From the NCBI GenBank assembly GCA_964390545.1, contig CAYMJV010000040.1, positions 1-28,284 of the forward strand: DNA of 28,284 bases. Reading direction: 5' to 3'. Below are positions 1-6,336 of the stretch, one piece after another. Within the stretch, counting starts at the first letter, position 1; each line of letters opens with the position of its first letter. The translations under genes were made by a program, and so were the position numbers. The notes below the pieces were generated by a model. The model was not told the origin of the DNA. It ran no database searches and saw nothing but the letters and a program-made list of their open reading frames with translations. Source of the stretch: CAYMJV01 sp964390545. Its GTDB lineage: Bacteria > Desulfobacterota > BSN033 > UBA1163.

Positions 1-39
1 CTGTTCCACTGGAACCTCTTCAAAGACTTTACCGGCCAT
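1..39 (-). CDS. Start of an unidentified gene, cut by the window edge
   Basis: An ATG at 37-39 on the minus strand opens 13 codons reading MAGKVFEEVPVEQ up to the edge. A purine-rich ribosome binding site (AGAGGGGGATTT) lies directly upstream. This is the only support, because the body of the gene is outside the window. The fragment is too short to assign a family. It is separated from the DnaJ-like gene by about 470 bases of repeat-rich sequence, so it is probably a separate transcription unit. Confidence 0.5.
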   Translation of the reverse strand, partial: MAGKVFEEVPVEQ

Positions 40-56
40 AAATCCCCCTCTCATCT

Positions 57-179
57 AATACAAACGCATCAAATTTCATCAGACTCAGCAGAATCGCCCC
101 TCACCCCATCCCTCTCCCCAGCGGGGAGAGGGGAGGGTGAGGGGGCCCTCATCTCAGATGAATAAACGCATTTGTATTA
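57..179. repeat. Nested inverted-repeat element
   Basis: Two levels of symmetry are visible. The core is a long C-rich/G-rich hairpin at about 97-145: the left arm CCCCTCACCCCATCCCTCTC pairs with the GGGGAGAGGGGAGGGTGAGG side around an AG loop. The outer arms are an imperfect inverted repeat: AATACAAACGCAT at 57-69 matches the complement of the right end (AATACAAATGCGT, 167-179), and TTCATCAGA matches TTCATCTGA further in. There is no coding potential. It resembles a small palindromic or MITE-like intergenic element. Confidence 0.55.
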
Positions 180-265
180 ATAAATTGTTTTGTATTTTTT
201 CAGTTTACTATCAGAATCGCAGAAAAGTCAACCCTTCGACTCCCCGGCCTAAAGGTCTGGGCTTG

Positions 266-311
266 CCTTCGACCCGAGCTCAGGCCGAGGGCTCAGGGTT
301 GACCCTGAGCC
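266..311. repeat. Dispersed palindromic repeat, copy 1
   Basis: Bases 266-296 match bases 8330-8360 with a single mismatch over 31 positions; the shared core includes GAGCTCAGGCCGAGGGCTC. The 3' part of this copy forms a perfect 10-bp hairpin, GGCTCAGGGT (290-299) / ACCCTGAGCC (302-311), with a two-base loop. It lies in the gene-free stretch 40-506. The rest of that stretch (about 364-506) is AT-rich with degenerate heptamer repeats (AGTTAAGA, AAAATTC). I see no gene in it. Confidence 0.6.
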
Positions 312-363
312 GCGCTTCTTGATCCCGTCTTCAAAGACGAGGCTTGCCGCGGCCGAACGGGTC

Positions 364-506
364 AACGAAGGTTTTAGAAAAAGTTAAGAGTTAAGAATTA
401 TGAGTTATGGATTAAAAAACATAAACGACGGGATGCAGGCTATGGGCTATAAGTCACCAAAAGTCAGTCATTCAAAATTCAAAACTAAAAATTCAAAATT
501 TCTAAC
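364..506. repeat. Degenerate short tandem repeats downstream of the DnaJ-like gene
   Basis: The AT-rich tract contains imperfect repeats of about seven bases, such as GTTAAGAGTTAAGAATTATG near 384 and TTCAAAATTCAAAACTAAAA near 470. Similar tracts of different wording occur at 9956-10033, 10737-10782 and 14440-14700. There is no open frame with a ribosome binding site. I see no intrinsic terminator with a clear U-run for the dnaJ-like gene here. Confidence 0.45.
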
Positions 507-1424
507 TTAAATTCCTTCTCGAGCAAGTTCCTCGATCAGTTTCTTACTTTTCTCCGACACCCTTTTGGGAACCCGAACGATCACCTTGACCAGCTCATCC
601 CCCCTACCCTCTCTCTGAAAACGAGGGAGGCCGAGCCCTTTCAGCCTCATCTTGGTATGGCTCTGCGTCCCGGGAGGAACCTTCACCCTCTTCTTCCCTT
701 CCAGGGTGGGAACCTCAACCGTTGTCCCGAGGACTGCCTCTGAGAAACTAACCTCCTTCTCCACGACGAGATCGTCTCCTTCCCGGGTGAAGATGGGATG
801 ATTCCTCACTGAAATTTGAAGGTAGAGATCTCCTGGAGGTCCTCCGTTCCTCCCCTCCATTCCTTTTCCAGCCAGCCTCAACTTCTTCCCTGTAGGAATG
901 CCTTTAGGAATCTTGACGGAAACCTCCTCGACCCTTCCATTCTTTCGATAGGACACCCTCTTTTCACCGCCAGAAGCGGCTTCCTCCAGGGAGATAGACA
1001 ACTCATAGAGGATATCCTCTCCTTTCTGGGGCATCCGACCCGTATCCTGATAACCGCCTTGCCCTGAGAAAAAATCTCCGGAATCGAATCCCCCTCTTCC
1101 CCCGAACCGGAACTCCCGTCTTCCCCTTCCACCGAAAAGGCCCGAAAGGATCTCATCGAAATCGAAGCCCCGGAAGATGTCCTCCTGAGTGAATCGTTGA
1201 CGGAATCCTTCTGCACCAAACGTATCGTATTGCTTGCGCTTCTCTTTATCGCTCAGGACGGCATAAGCCTCGTTGATCTCCTTAAAGCGTTCCTCGGCTT
1301 CCTTTTTGTTGGGATTCCGATCGGGATGGTACTTCATCGCCATTTTTCGATAGGCCCGTTTGATTTCCTCATCACTGGCCTTCTTATTCACCCCTAAAAT
1401 AGCATAGTAGTCTCTGGTGGCCAT
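507..1424 (-). CDS. DnaJ/CbpA-type co-chaperone (type II J-protein)
   Basis: A 305-residue J-domain protein that would stimulate a DnaK-type Hsp70 ATPase and deliver unfolded clients in the cytoplasm. The J domain spans residues 5-70 with HPD at 33-35. A Gly/Phe-rich linker with FGGRG repeats covers about 90-125, followed by two beta-barrel client-binding domains and a C-terminal tail. The four CxxCxGxG zinc motifs of classical DnaJ are absent, which makes it CbpA-like, and its length fits that class. Its ATG overlaps the stop codon of the upstream ClpX-like gene by one base (TAATG), so the two are almost certainly one operon with coupled translation. The pairing suggests a J-protein working with, or regulated alongside, that unfoldase. 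The housekeeping dnaJ would lie elsewhere. The family call is secure; the specific partner is inferred. Confidence 0.93.
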   Translation of the reverse strand: MATRDYYAILGVNKKASDEEIKRAYRKMAMKYHPDRNPNKKEAEERFKEINEAYAVLSDKEKRKQYDTFGAEGFRQRFTQEDIFRGFDFDEILSGLFGGRGRREFRFGGRGGFDSGDFFSGQGGYQDTGRMPQKGEDILYELSISLEEAASGGEKRVSYRKNGRVEEVSVKIPKGIPTGKKLRLAGKGMEGRNGGPPGDLYLQISVRNHPIFTREGDDLVVEKEVSFSEAVLGTTVEVPTLEGKKRVKVPPGTQSHTKMRLKGLGLPRFQREGRGDELVKVIVRVPKRVSEKSKKLIEELAREGI

Positions 1425-3214
1425 TACTCTTGATCCTCAACCCTGACATCTGTTTGCTGACTGAAGATTTCACGGATGACCTGATTCAGATAAGCCTCTG
1501 GATTATCGATCGCCTCTCGGGTCAGAATGAATTCTCTCTGACCGACTCGATCCCGGATCAATTTAAATCCATGTTCATAATCCTTCGAGAGTCGTGAACA
1601 GATCCCGATCCCTTTTCCATCCTCCTCCAATCCAATCTCGGTAACCCGATCGACGGCTTCATTGCTGAACCGGAGAGAGATCCCATGCTTTCGGTAAAAA
1701 TCTCTCTCAAAGTCCTCCACCATTCGCTGAATGTCAACGACCTCCTCGATGACCGTGTTGACATCGTATCCTTTCTCAATCATCCGATTGGCAATGAGAG
1801 CGATCCGGCTTTCCAGGAGGACGATCCCGTATCGCTTTCTAAACTCTGCCTCCCTCTTCATGATGGACTCCTTCAAGGCCACCTTTTCCCGAGAGAGGAG
1901 CCTCTCCAATTTTGCCTGCGTTTCCGGGTTTGAGGGATTCTCGAGCAAGCGTTCCAGTTCCCGCTCGGGGTGTTCCACCACATCCCGGGTGACGACAAGC
2001 TGGCGGATCTGTGTGGAGGGAAGCCGCTTTTCGAATTTGAGGAGAACCTTTTCCACGGCACTGACCAGCCCTCTTGCTCCCGTCTTCTCCTCAAAGGCCT
2101 TCACCGCTAAGCCATAGAGGGCCTCTTCTTCAAACTGAATATCAATCCCGTAGGACTTGAAGTCCTTCTTCTTTCCAAGGGTGATGGGGTTGTTGGGATT
2201 TTTCAGAATGGCAAAAAGGTCCTCGACCTCCAGTTTCTCAAAAACCGCAGTCACCGGAAGCCTTCCGATGAACTCCGATTCAAAGCCGTAAGCGATGAGG
2301 TCTTCAGCTTTCACCTGTTTGAGATATTCGGCCCGTTCGTCCTTCGACCGGATCTCTGCTCCAAAACCGATCCCCTCCCGGTTCAAGCGTTTCTTCACCA
2401 TCTCCTCCAGACCGTTGAAGGCACCGCTCATGATGAAGAGGATATGCTTGGTATTGATCGTCCGCTTCTCTCTCTTCCCTGTCTTCCGGTAGTGCTCAAT
2501 GGCTTCGAGCTGGGAGATGGGATCGTGGGGAACCTTAAGGTCTACCTCCGTTTCTTCCATGGGTTTGAGCAATGCTCGCTGGACCCCCGTCCTGGAAACA
2601 TCTGGACCGATAATGTTATTGGCGGAGGCAATCTTGTCAATCTCATCGACATAGATGATCCCATACTGGGCCAGGTCAAAATCTCCATTCGCTTCATAAA
2701 CCAAATCCCGGACCAGATCCTCCACATCTCCTCCCACATAGCCGGTTTCGCTGAATTTCGTGGCATCCCCTTTCACAAAGGGGACGCCAATTTTCTTCGC
2801 AATCAATTTGATCAGATAGGTCTTGCCGACCCCGGTCGGACCGATCATCAGAATATTATTTTTGATATAGCCCACCCCTTCGTAGCGATTACGGCCCTTG
2901 GTCAATTCGGTGAATTTGATCCGGTTGAAGTGGGTGCATATCTTTGTGGCCAGAATTTCCTTCGCCTCATCCTGGCGGATGATATAGTCATTGAGAAAGG
3001 CTTCCAGCTCCTCAGGTTTTAGATCGAAATTGATCTTTTCCTTCTTCCCCTCATCGAAATCCTTCTCTTCTTTTGAAACTTCCTCTGTCTGGGCCTTTGG
3101 AAAGAGCATTGGGACGACCAGCCGGATCCGGTCTCCATACTTCTTTCCCAGATATTCATTCAATTCCTTTTCCAACTCTTTCTGGTCAGGAACTTTGAAA
3201 TCAGAATCCTTCAT
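1424..3214 (-). CDS. ClpX-like AAA+ unfoldase with extended C-terminus
   Basis: A 596-residue AAA+ ATPase of the ClpX/HslU clade. Walker A GPTGVGKT is at 125-132, Walker B IIYVDEID at 186-193, the pore loop GYVG at 158-161, a ClpX-type IGF loop at 282-284 and sensor 2 TGARGL at 378-383. The IGF loop suggests it can dock on a ClpP-type peptidase. Two things differ from ClpX. The N-terminal zinc-finger domain is replaced by about 65 charged residues without cysteines, and about 170 residues follow the usual end of ClpX. That tail seems to repeat the small C-terminal domain: YGIDIQFEEEAL (355-366) resembles HGISLRFSNEAV (510-521), and RYGIVLLESRIAL (461-473) may be a third remnant. A good ribosome binding site (AAGGGGAAAG) precedes the ATG, and a sigma70-like promoter lies at 3253-3281. 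Operon partner: the J-protein downstream. ATPase function is certain; protease partner and substrates are unknown. Confidence 0.9.
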   Translation of the reverse strand: MKDSDFKVPDQKELEKELNEYLGKKYGDRIRLVVPMLFPKAQTEEVSKEEKDFDEGKKEKINFDLKPEELEAFLNDYIIRQDEAKEILATKICTHFNRIKFTELTKGRNRYEGVGYIKNNILMIGPTGVGKTYLIKLIAKKIGVPFVKGDATKFSETGYVGGDVEDLVRDLVYEANGDFDLAQYGIIYVDEIDKIASANNIIGPDVSRTGVQRALLKPMEETEVDLKVPHDPISQLEAIEHYRKTGKREKRTINTKHILFIMSGAFNGLEEMVKKRLNREGIGFGAEIRSKDERAEYLKQVKAEDLIAYGFESEFIGRLPVTAVFEKLEVEDLFAILKNPNNPITLGKKKDFKSYGIDIQFEEEALYGLAVKAFEEKTGARGLVSAVEKVLLKFEKRLPSTQIRQLVVTRDVVEHPERELERLLENPSNPETQAKLERLLSREKVALKESIMKREAEFRKRYGIVLLESRIALIANRMIEKGYDVNTVIEEVVDIQRMVEDFERDFYRKHGISLRFSNEAVDRVTEIGLEEDGKGIGICSRLSKDYEHGFKLIRDRVGQREFILTREAIDNPEAYLNQVIREIFSQQTDVRVEDQE

Positions 3215-3252
3215 CGAGGTCTTTCCCCTTTTATTTTAATAACTTCTTGGTT

Positions 3253-3281
3253 AGTATAACCATTCCCCATACTTTTTTCAA
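3253..3281 (-). promoter_or_regulatory. Predicted sigma70 promoter of the ClpX-like/DnaJ operon
   Basis: Read leftward, TTGAAA (3276-3281) and TATACT (3253-3258) are separated by exactly 17 bases. The predicted transcript would start roughly 30 bases before the ATG at 3214. I looked for a heat-shock sigma32 -10 element (CCCCATNT) and did not find one at the right spacing. Confidence 0.6.
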
Positions 3282-3467
3282 CTCTTTCCTCCCATGCAGA
3301 AGGGTTCAGGGGATCAAGGGTCCAAGGGCTCAGGGAGCACGGGTTCAAGAAATTTCATCCCGTTTTACCCCTTTGTTGGCGGGATGTGCGGGGTCGAGGC
3401 GCTTCAATATACTCCGTAGGGTCGAAGGGCAGACAATCTTTGAGGAAAACCCATCAACAGATTTGGA

Positions 3468-4517
3468 TCAAACGAACTGGATGGATTTCAGGTGATCGCC
3501 CTTCCACAGGAAACGGCGTCTCTTCCTTTCACGATAGATCTTACCTTCCTGAAGGATGGCCCCTACCAAGAGAGGAAGTCCGATGGTGGCATCCATATAG
3601 ACAGCGGCGTAGGAAGATTCTTTCCCAATCTTTCCCCAGGACTTCGCCTCTTCGAAGGTGCACCCAGAAAGGCCACCCCATTTGGGATCGTCTGTGGTGA
3701 TCTGGAAGGCATATCGATGGCCGCTTTCTTTCTGAAACAGGAGCTCGGTCACCGGCCCCAGTTGCTGAATATAGTTCTTCGGGACTCCTCCCCCAATATA
3801 AATCGCTCCGGTCGCCGAAGCCTTCTTCTTCAACTGGGAGATCTCATAGCTATCTCGGATCTGATCGATGATGAGCCTGTCCTGGGAAGTTTTCTTTCGA
3901 GCGTGGAGGAAGGTCAGGCCGATGCCAATGGAGCTATCGCTGAGCGCGGGGACAAAGACAGGAACCCCGCACTGGTAGGCGGTTCTGAGAATGGACCTTT
4001 CGTCCTTGAGTTGGCCCCCCAAGACCTCCAAATATCGTCTCGAGGAGACGACCTTGTCCTCCAATTCCTTGGGAACCTTCGACAGAAGGTGGATGACCCG
4101 GTTGATTTCATGATCATCCATCAGGACATCGTAAACGCGCACGATCCGGTGTCTCCGGAGAGCATCATCATCTCCTTCTTCGGAGCCCACGTAATGCTGG
4201 TACCCAAAATTTTCGAAGAGGTCGTGGAACATATTGGCACCCGTGGAGACAATCACATCAACCAGTTTCATCCGGATCATATCGGAGATCACCTGACGCA
4301 TGCCACCGGGGATCATCGCTCCGGAGAGACCCAGGAAGACGATGCACTCGGGATCCCTGAGCATCTTTCGGAAAACTTCAAAGCATCGGTAGACATTTCG
4401 GCTTTGAAAGGAGGTATGCTGGAAGGCTTGAACCAAGTCGAAAAGGCTCTGAACTCCCTTGAGGTTTAGATGGCGAACCGGTTTTCGGAGAATCTTTGAT
4501 TTCTTGATCTTTCCCAT
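3468..4517 (-). CDS. Deoxyhypusine-synthase-like protein
   Basis: A 349-residue member of the deoxyhypusine synthase family, which uses NAD and spermidine to transfer an aminobutyl group. The catalytic-lysine motif is visible as SWGKI (293-297, Lys296), followed by VYMDATIGLPLLV, which matches the segment after the lysine in characterised enzymes. The NAD-site segments STGANM (91-96) and GGGVPKN (242-248) are also present. Bacteria lack eIF5A, so the acceptor is probably not eIF5A; bacterial relatives include homospermidine-synthase-type enzymes, and a polyamine role is the natural guess. I chose the ATG at 4515-4517. A longer reading from a TTG at 4574 would place the start inside the predicted promoter at 4546-4574. 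No strong Shine-Dalgarno sequence precedes the ATG. It is transcribed alone, with 250-base and 120-base gaps on either side. Confidence 0.88.
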   Translation of the reverse strand: MGKIKKSKILRKPVRHLNLKGVQSLFDLVQAFQHTSFQSRNVYRCFEVFRKMLRDPECIVFLGLSGAMIPGGMRQVISDMIRMKLVDVIVSTGANMFHDLFENFGYQHYVGSEEGDDDALRRHRIVRVYDVLMDDHEINRVIHLLSKVPKELEDKVVSSRRYLEVLGGQLKDERSILRTAYQCGVPVFVPALSDSSIGIGLTFLHARKKTSQDRLIIDQIRDSYEISQLKKKASATGAIYIGGGVPKNYIQQLGPVTELLFQKESGHRYAFQITTDDPKWGGLSGCTFEEAKSWGKIGKESSYAAVYMDATIGLPLLVGAILQEGKIYRERKRRRFLWKGDHLKSIQFV

Positions 4518-4545
4518 GATCTGAGGGGAATCATTGTTTGTGCGG

Positions 4546-4574
4546 AAAGTATCAGATAAAATTAGGGAAGTCAA
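4546..4574 (-). promoter_or_regulatory. Predicted promoter of the deoxyhypusine-synthase-like gene
   Basis: Leftward TTGACT (4569-4574) and TACTTT (4546-4551) are 17 bases apart. The -10 is weak; a GATACT overlaps it at a shorter spacing. The start point would fall about 20 bases before the ATG at 4517, and this decides that start. Confidence 0.4.
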
Positions 4575-4640
4575 GAAAAATGGTTCCTGTTGAAACTATT
4601 TCTTGCCCCAAATCTTGCCCCAAATTTCTTGACAATTGAA

Positions 4641-5678
4641 TCATTCCAGAAAAGAAGAAAGAGCCGTCTTATTGTCTGAGTCTTTTATCATCTTGAAATA
4701 CTCAACCACTCTTCTTAAATCCCGTCCCAGGGTCTGATAAAGGGCTTCAAACTTTTCGAGACGATAAAAATAGCGGCGGTAGGCCAGCAGGACCGCATTG
4801 TTCAGTCCCATCTTGTCCACATTTCGATACTCTTCCGTTTTGAACTGCCCCTTCATTTTCTGAAAATTTTCCTGGATGGATCGGAACAATGCTTCTCTCC
4901 CTTTCAATTTTTCCTCTTTTGAAATCTCCCTCCCATAGTAAGCGGACAGTTGCTGGCAGGCCTGATCCGTCCAGCCGGAAAAGAGGAAGTCATCCTCCTG
5001 ATGGTCAATGGCCTCTCTCACCTCTTGCGATTCCGGCCCATGCCTTTCGGTTAAGAAATCAATGGCTCCCTGATTTCCAATAAAGGTGGCAAGCTGTTCG
5101 TTGAAATCGGTCCGATCTTTAAAATAGACCGTGGCATGGGCCATCTCATGGAGGATGAGATTGGCCAGTCCACCTTCATTCCATTCCAGGATGGAAGAGA
5201 AGATGGGATCTTTCAGCCACCCGAGCGTGCTGTAGGCCGCGGCCTGCTGAAGAAACGTGTCGTACCCCTTCCGATCGAGAAGGTCTTTTTCTTTGAGCGC
5301 TTCATCGGCCGTAAAAAAGCTCTTATACGTAACCTTTCCCACGATGGGAAAGTCCCAAGAATAGGGGTGCAGCCGGTCCTTCTCGCAAGCGGTGATCACA
5401 TGAAGGACCGGTCCCTTTACTTCAAAAACTTTTGAATAGTTCTTTGTCTTCCTCAAACCAAAACGCTCTTCACCGAAGCGTTTCACCTCCTGGACGAAAC
5501 GGAGCTTCTCTTTGGTAAGTGGGCCGGCCTCTTCATCTCTTAAGAGCTCTTCAACAGGGACGCTGTGAAAGGTGATGTAGCTTTGATGCCACCCCAGCCT
5601 GGAGAGGTAGAGAACATCTCCGCAGCCCATAGAGGAAAGGAGAAGGAAGAGGAGGAGGATTCGCTTGAAACACCTCAT
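4641..5678 (-). CDS. Predicted lipoprotein zinc aminopeptidase (COG4324-like)
   Basis: A 345-residue protein with a lipoprotein signal: hydrophobic residues 7-15, then SSMGC with the candidate lipidated Cys19. The zinc motif HEMAH is at 177-181 and FNEQLA (192-197) supplies a likely third ligand (Glu194). The surrounding segments AYSTLGWLKDPIF (148-160) and WDFPIVGKVTYKSFF (108-122) match the conserved blocks of the predicted aminopeptidase family COG4324 (Pfam Aminopep). It should sit on the periplasmic face of a membrane. A strong ribosome binding site (AAAGGAGG, 5683-5690) precedes the ATG. It is divergent from the YbaK-type gene with about 115 bases between them. The substrate is unknown; the aminopeptidase activity is a family prediction. 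Confidence 0.82.
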   Translation of the reverse strand: MRCFKRILLLFLLLSSMGCGDVLYLSRLGWHQSYITFHSVPVEELLRDEEAGPLTKEKLRFVQEVKRFGEERFGLRKTKNYSKVFEVKGPVLHVITACEKDRLHPYSWDFPIVGKVTYKSFFTADEALKEKDLLDRKGYDTFLQQAAAYSTLGWLKDPIFSSILEWNEGGLANLILHEMAHATVYFKDRTDFNEQLATFIGNQGAIDFLTERHGPESQEVREAIDHQEDDFLFSGWTDQACQQLSAYYGREISKEEKLKGREALFRSIQENFQKMKGQFKTEEYRNVDKMGLNNAVLLAYRRYFYRLEKFEALYQTLGRDLRRVVEYFKMIKDSDNKTALSSFLE

Positions 5679-5741
5679 GATGCCTCCTTTCTAATATATC
5701 TGATGGAGGGAATCAATGGACCCAGCGCTTACAAGATCCTC

Positions 5742-5770
5742 TTAAAATCTCCACCCGTTTGGAGTATAAT
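5742..5770 (+). promoter_or_regulatory. Predicted promoter of the YbaK-type gene
   Basis: TATAAT (5765-5770) is a perfect -10. TTAAAA (5742-5747) is a weak -35 at 17-base spacing. Transcription would begin close to 5777, at or just after the upstream ATG at 5776. This argues for translation from the second ATG at 5794. Confidence 0.5.
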
Positions 5771-5793
5771 TTTCCATGAAAGGGGTGACCGAG

Positions 5794-6264
5794 ATGACGA
5801 TTTTAAAGAAACTGAGGGACTATTTTGAAAAGAACCAAGTCGCCTATGAAGTGGGATTCCATCCAGAGGTCTTCACAGCTCAAGAGATTGCAGCAGCTCA
5901 GCATATTCCAGGTAAAGAGATGGTCAAGGTGGTCATGGTGAAGGCCGATGGGAAGATGCTCATGTTGGTCCTGCCGGCCAGTTATCAGATCGATATGAAG
6001 AAGCTGAAAAAAGTTCTTAAGTGCAAGAAGGTGAGTATGGCAAAAGAGAAGCAGTTTGAAGAACTCTTTCCCGACTGCGAGGTAGGAGCCATGCCTCCTT
6101 TTGGAAATCTCTACAACTTAGAGGTCTGGGTAGATCAGGTGCTTACAGAAGATGCATCCATTGTCTTTCAGGCTGGGAACCATATAGAAACCGTGAGGAT
6201 CAAATACAGTGATTATGCCCGGCTGACTAACCCCAAGGTTGGCGATTTCAGCATGCATCTATAA
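5794..6264 (+). CDS. YbaK/ProX-type aminoacyl-tRNA deacylase domain protein
   Basis: A 156-residue single-domain member of the YbaK / aminoacyl-tRNA deacylase family, which hydrolyses mischarged tRNAs in the cytoplasm. The diagnostic pattern is an N-terminal helix, then TAQEIAAAQHIPGKEMVKVV, a central MLVLPASYQID strand region, and the VGAMPPFG substrate-pocket loop followed by VWVDQVL. I start it at 5794 rather than the ATG at 5776: GGGGTG sits at a suitable distance before 5794, and the predicted promoter leaves almost no leader before 5776. Which mischarged tRNA it edits cannot be told. It ends just before a double hairpin that also marks the end of the convergent TRAP permease gene. Confidence 0.85.
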   Translation: MTILKKLRDYFEKNQVAYEVGFHPEVFTAQEIAAAQHIPGKEMVKVVMVKADGKMLMLVLPASYQIDMKKLKKVLKCKKVSMAKEKQFEELFPDCEVGAMPPFGNLYNLEVWVDQVLTEDASIVFQAGNHIETVRIKYSDYARLTNPKVGDFSMHL

Positions 6265-6278
6265 TCCATCAGCTATAG

Positions 6279-6336
6279 GTAGGGTGCGTTCCCCGAACGC
6301 ACCGTTTTAAAGGCGTGATCGGGGATCACGCCCTAC
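6279..6336. terminator. Double-hairpin element between convergent genes
   Basis: Two perfect 9-bp hairpins with 3-base loops stand side by side: GGTGCGTTC/GAACGCACC (6283-6303) and GGCGTGATC/GATCACGCC (6312-6332). They are enclosed by GTAG (6279-6282) and CTAC (6333-6336). GTTTT follows the first hairpin on the plus strand. The right edge covers the TAG stop of the permease gene (6333-6335). It probably terminates both genes, and it also looks like a dispersed REP-type element. Confidence 0.6.

Noticed and set aside
137..322. Possible 61-residue protein in the left gene-free stretch
   Set aside because: It runs through two palindromic repeats and has no ribosome binding site; composition follows the repeats.
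3253..3281. Sigma32 heat-shock promoter for the ClpX-like/DnaJ operon
   Set aside because: TTGAAA is present, but no CCCCATNT-like -10 at the right distance; a sigma70 match is better.
3356..3386. CATCCCG / CGGGATG hairpin downstream of the deoxyhypusine-synthase-like gene as a terminator
   Set aside because: Seven-base arms with a 17-base loop and no U-run in the leftward direction; too weak to list.
3492..4469. Rightward open frame of about 325 codons opposite the deoxyhypusine-synthase-like gene
   Set aside because: It is antisense to a gene with intact catalytic motifs; the translated product has no family signature and no ribosome binding site.
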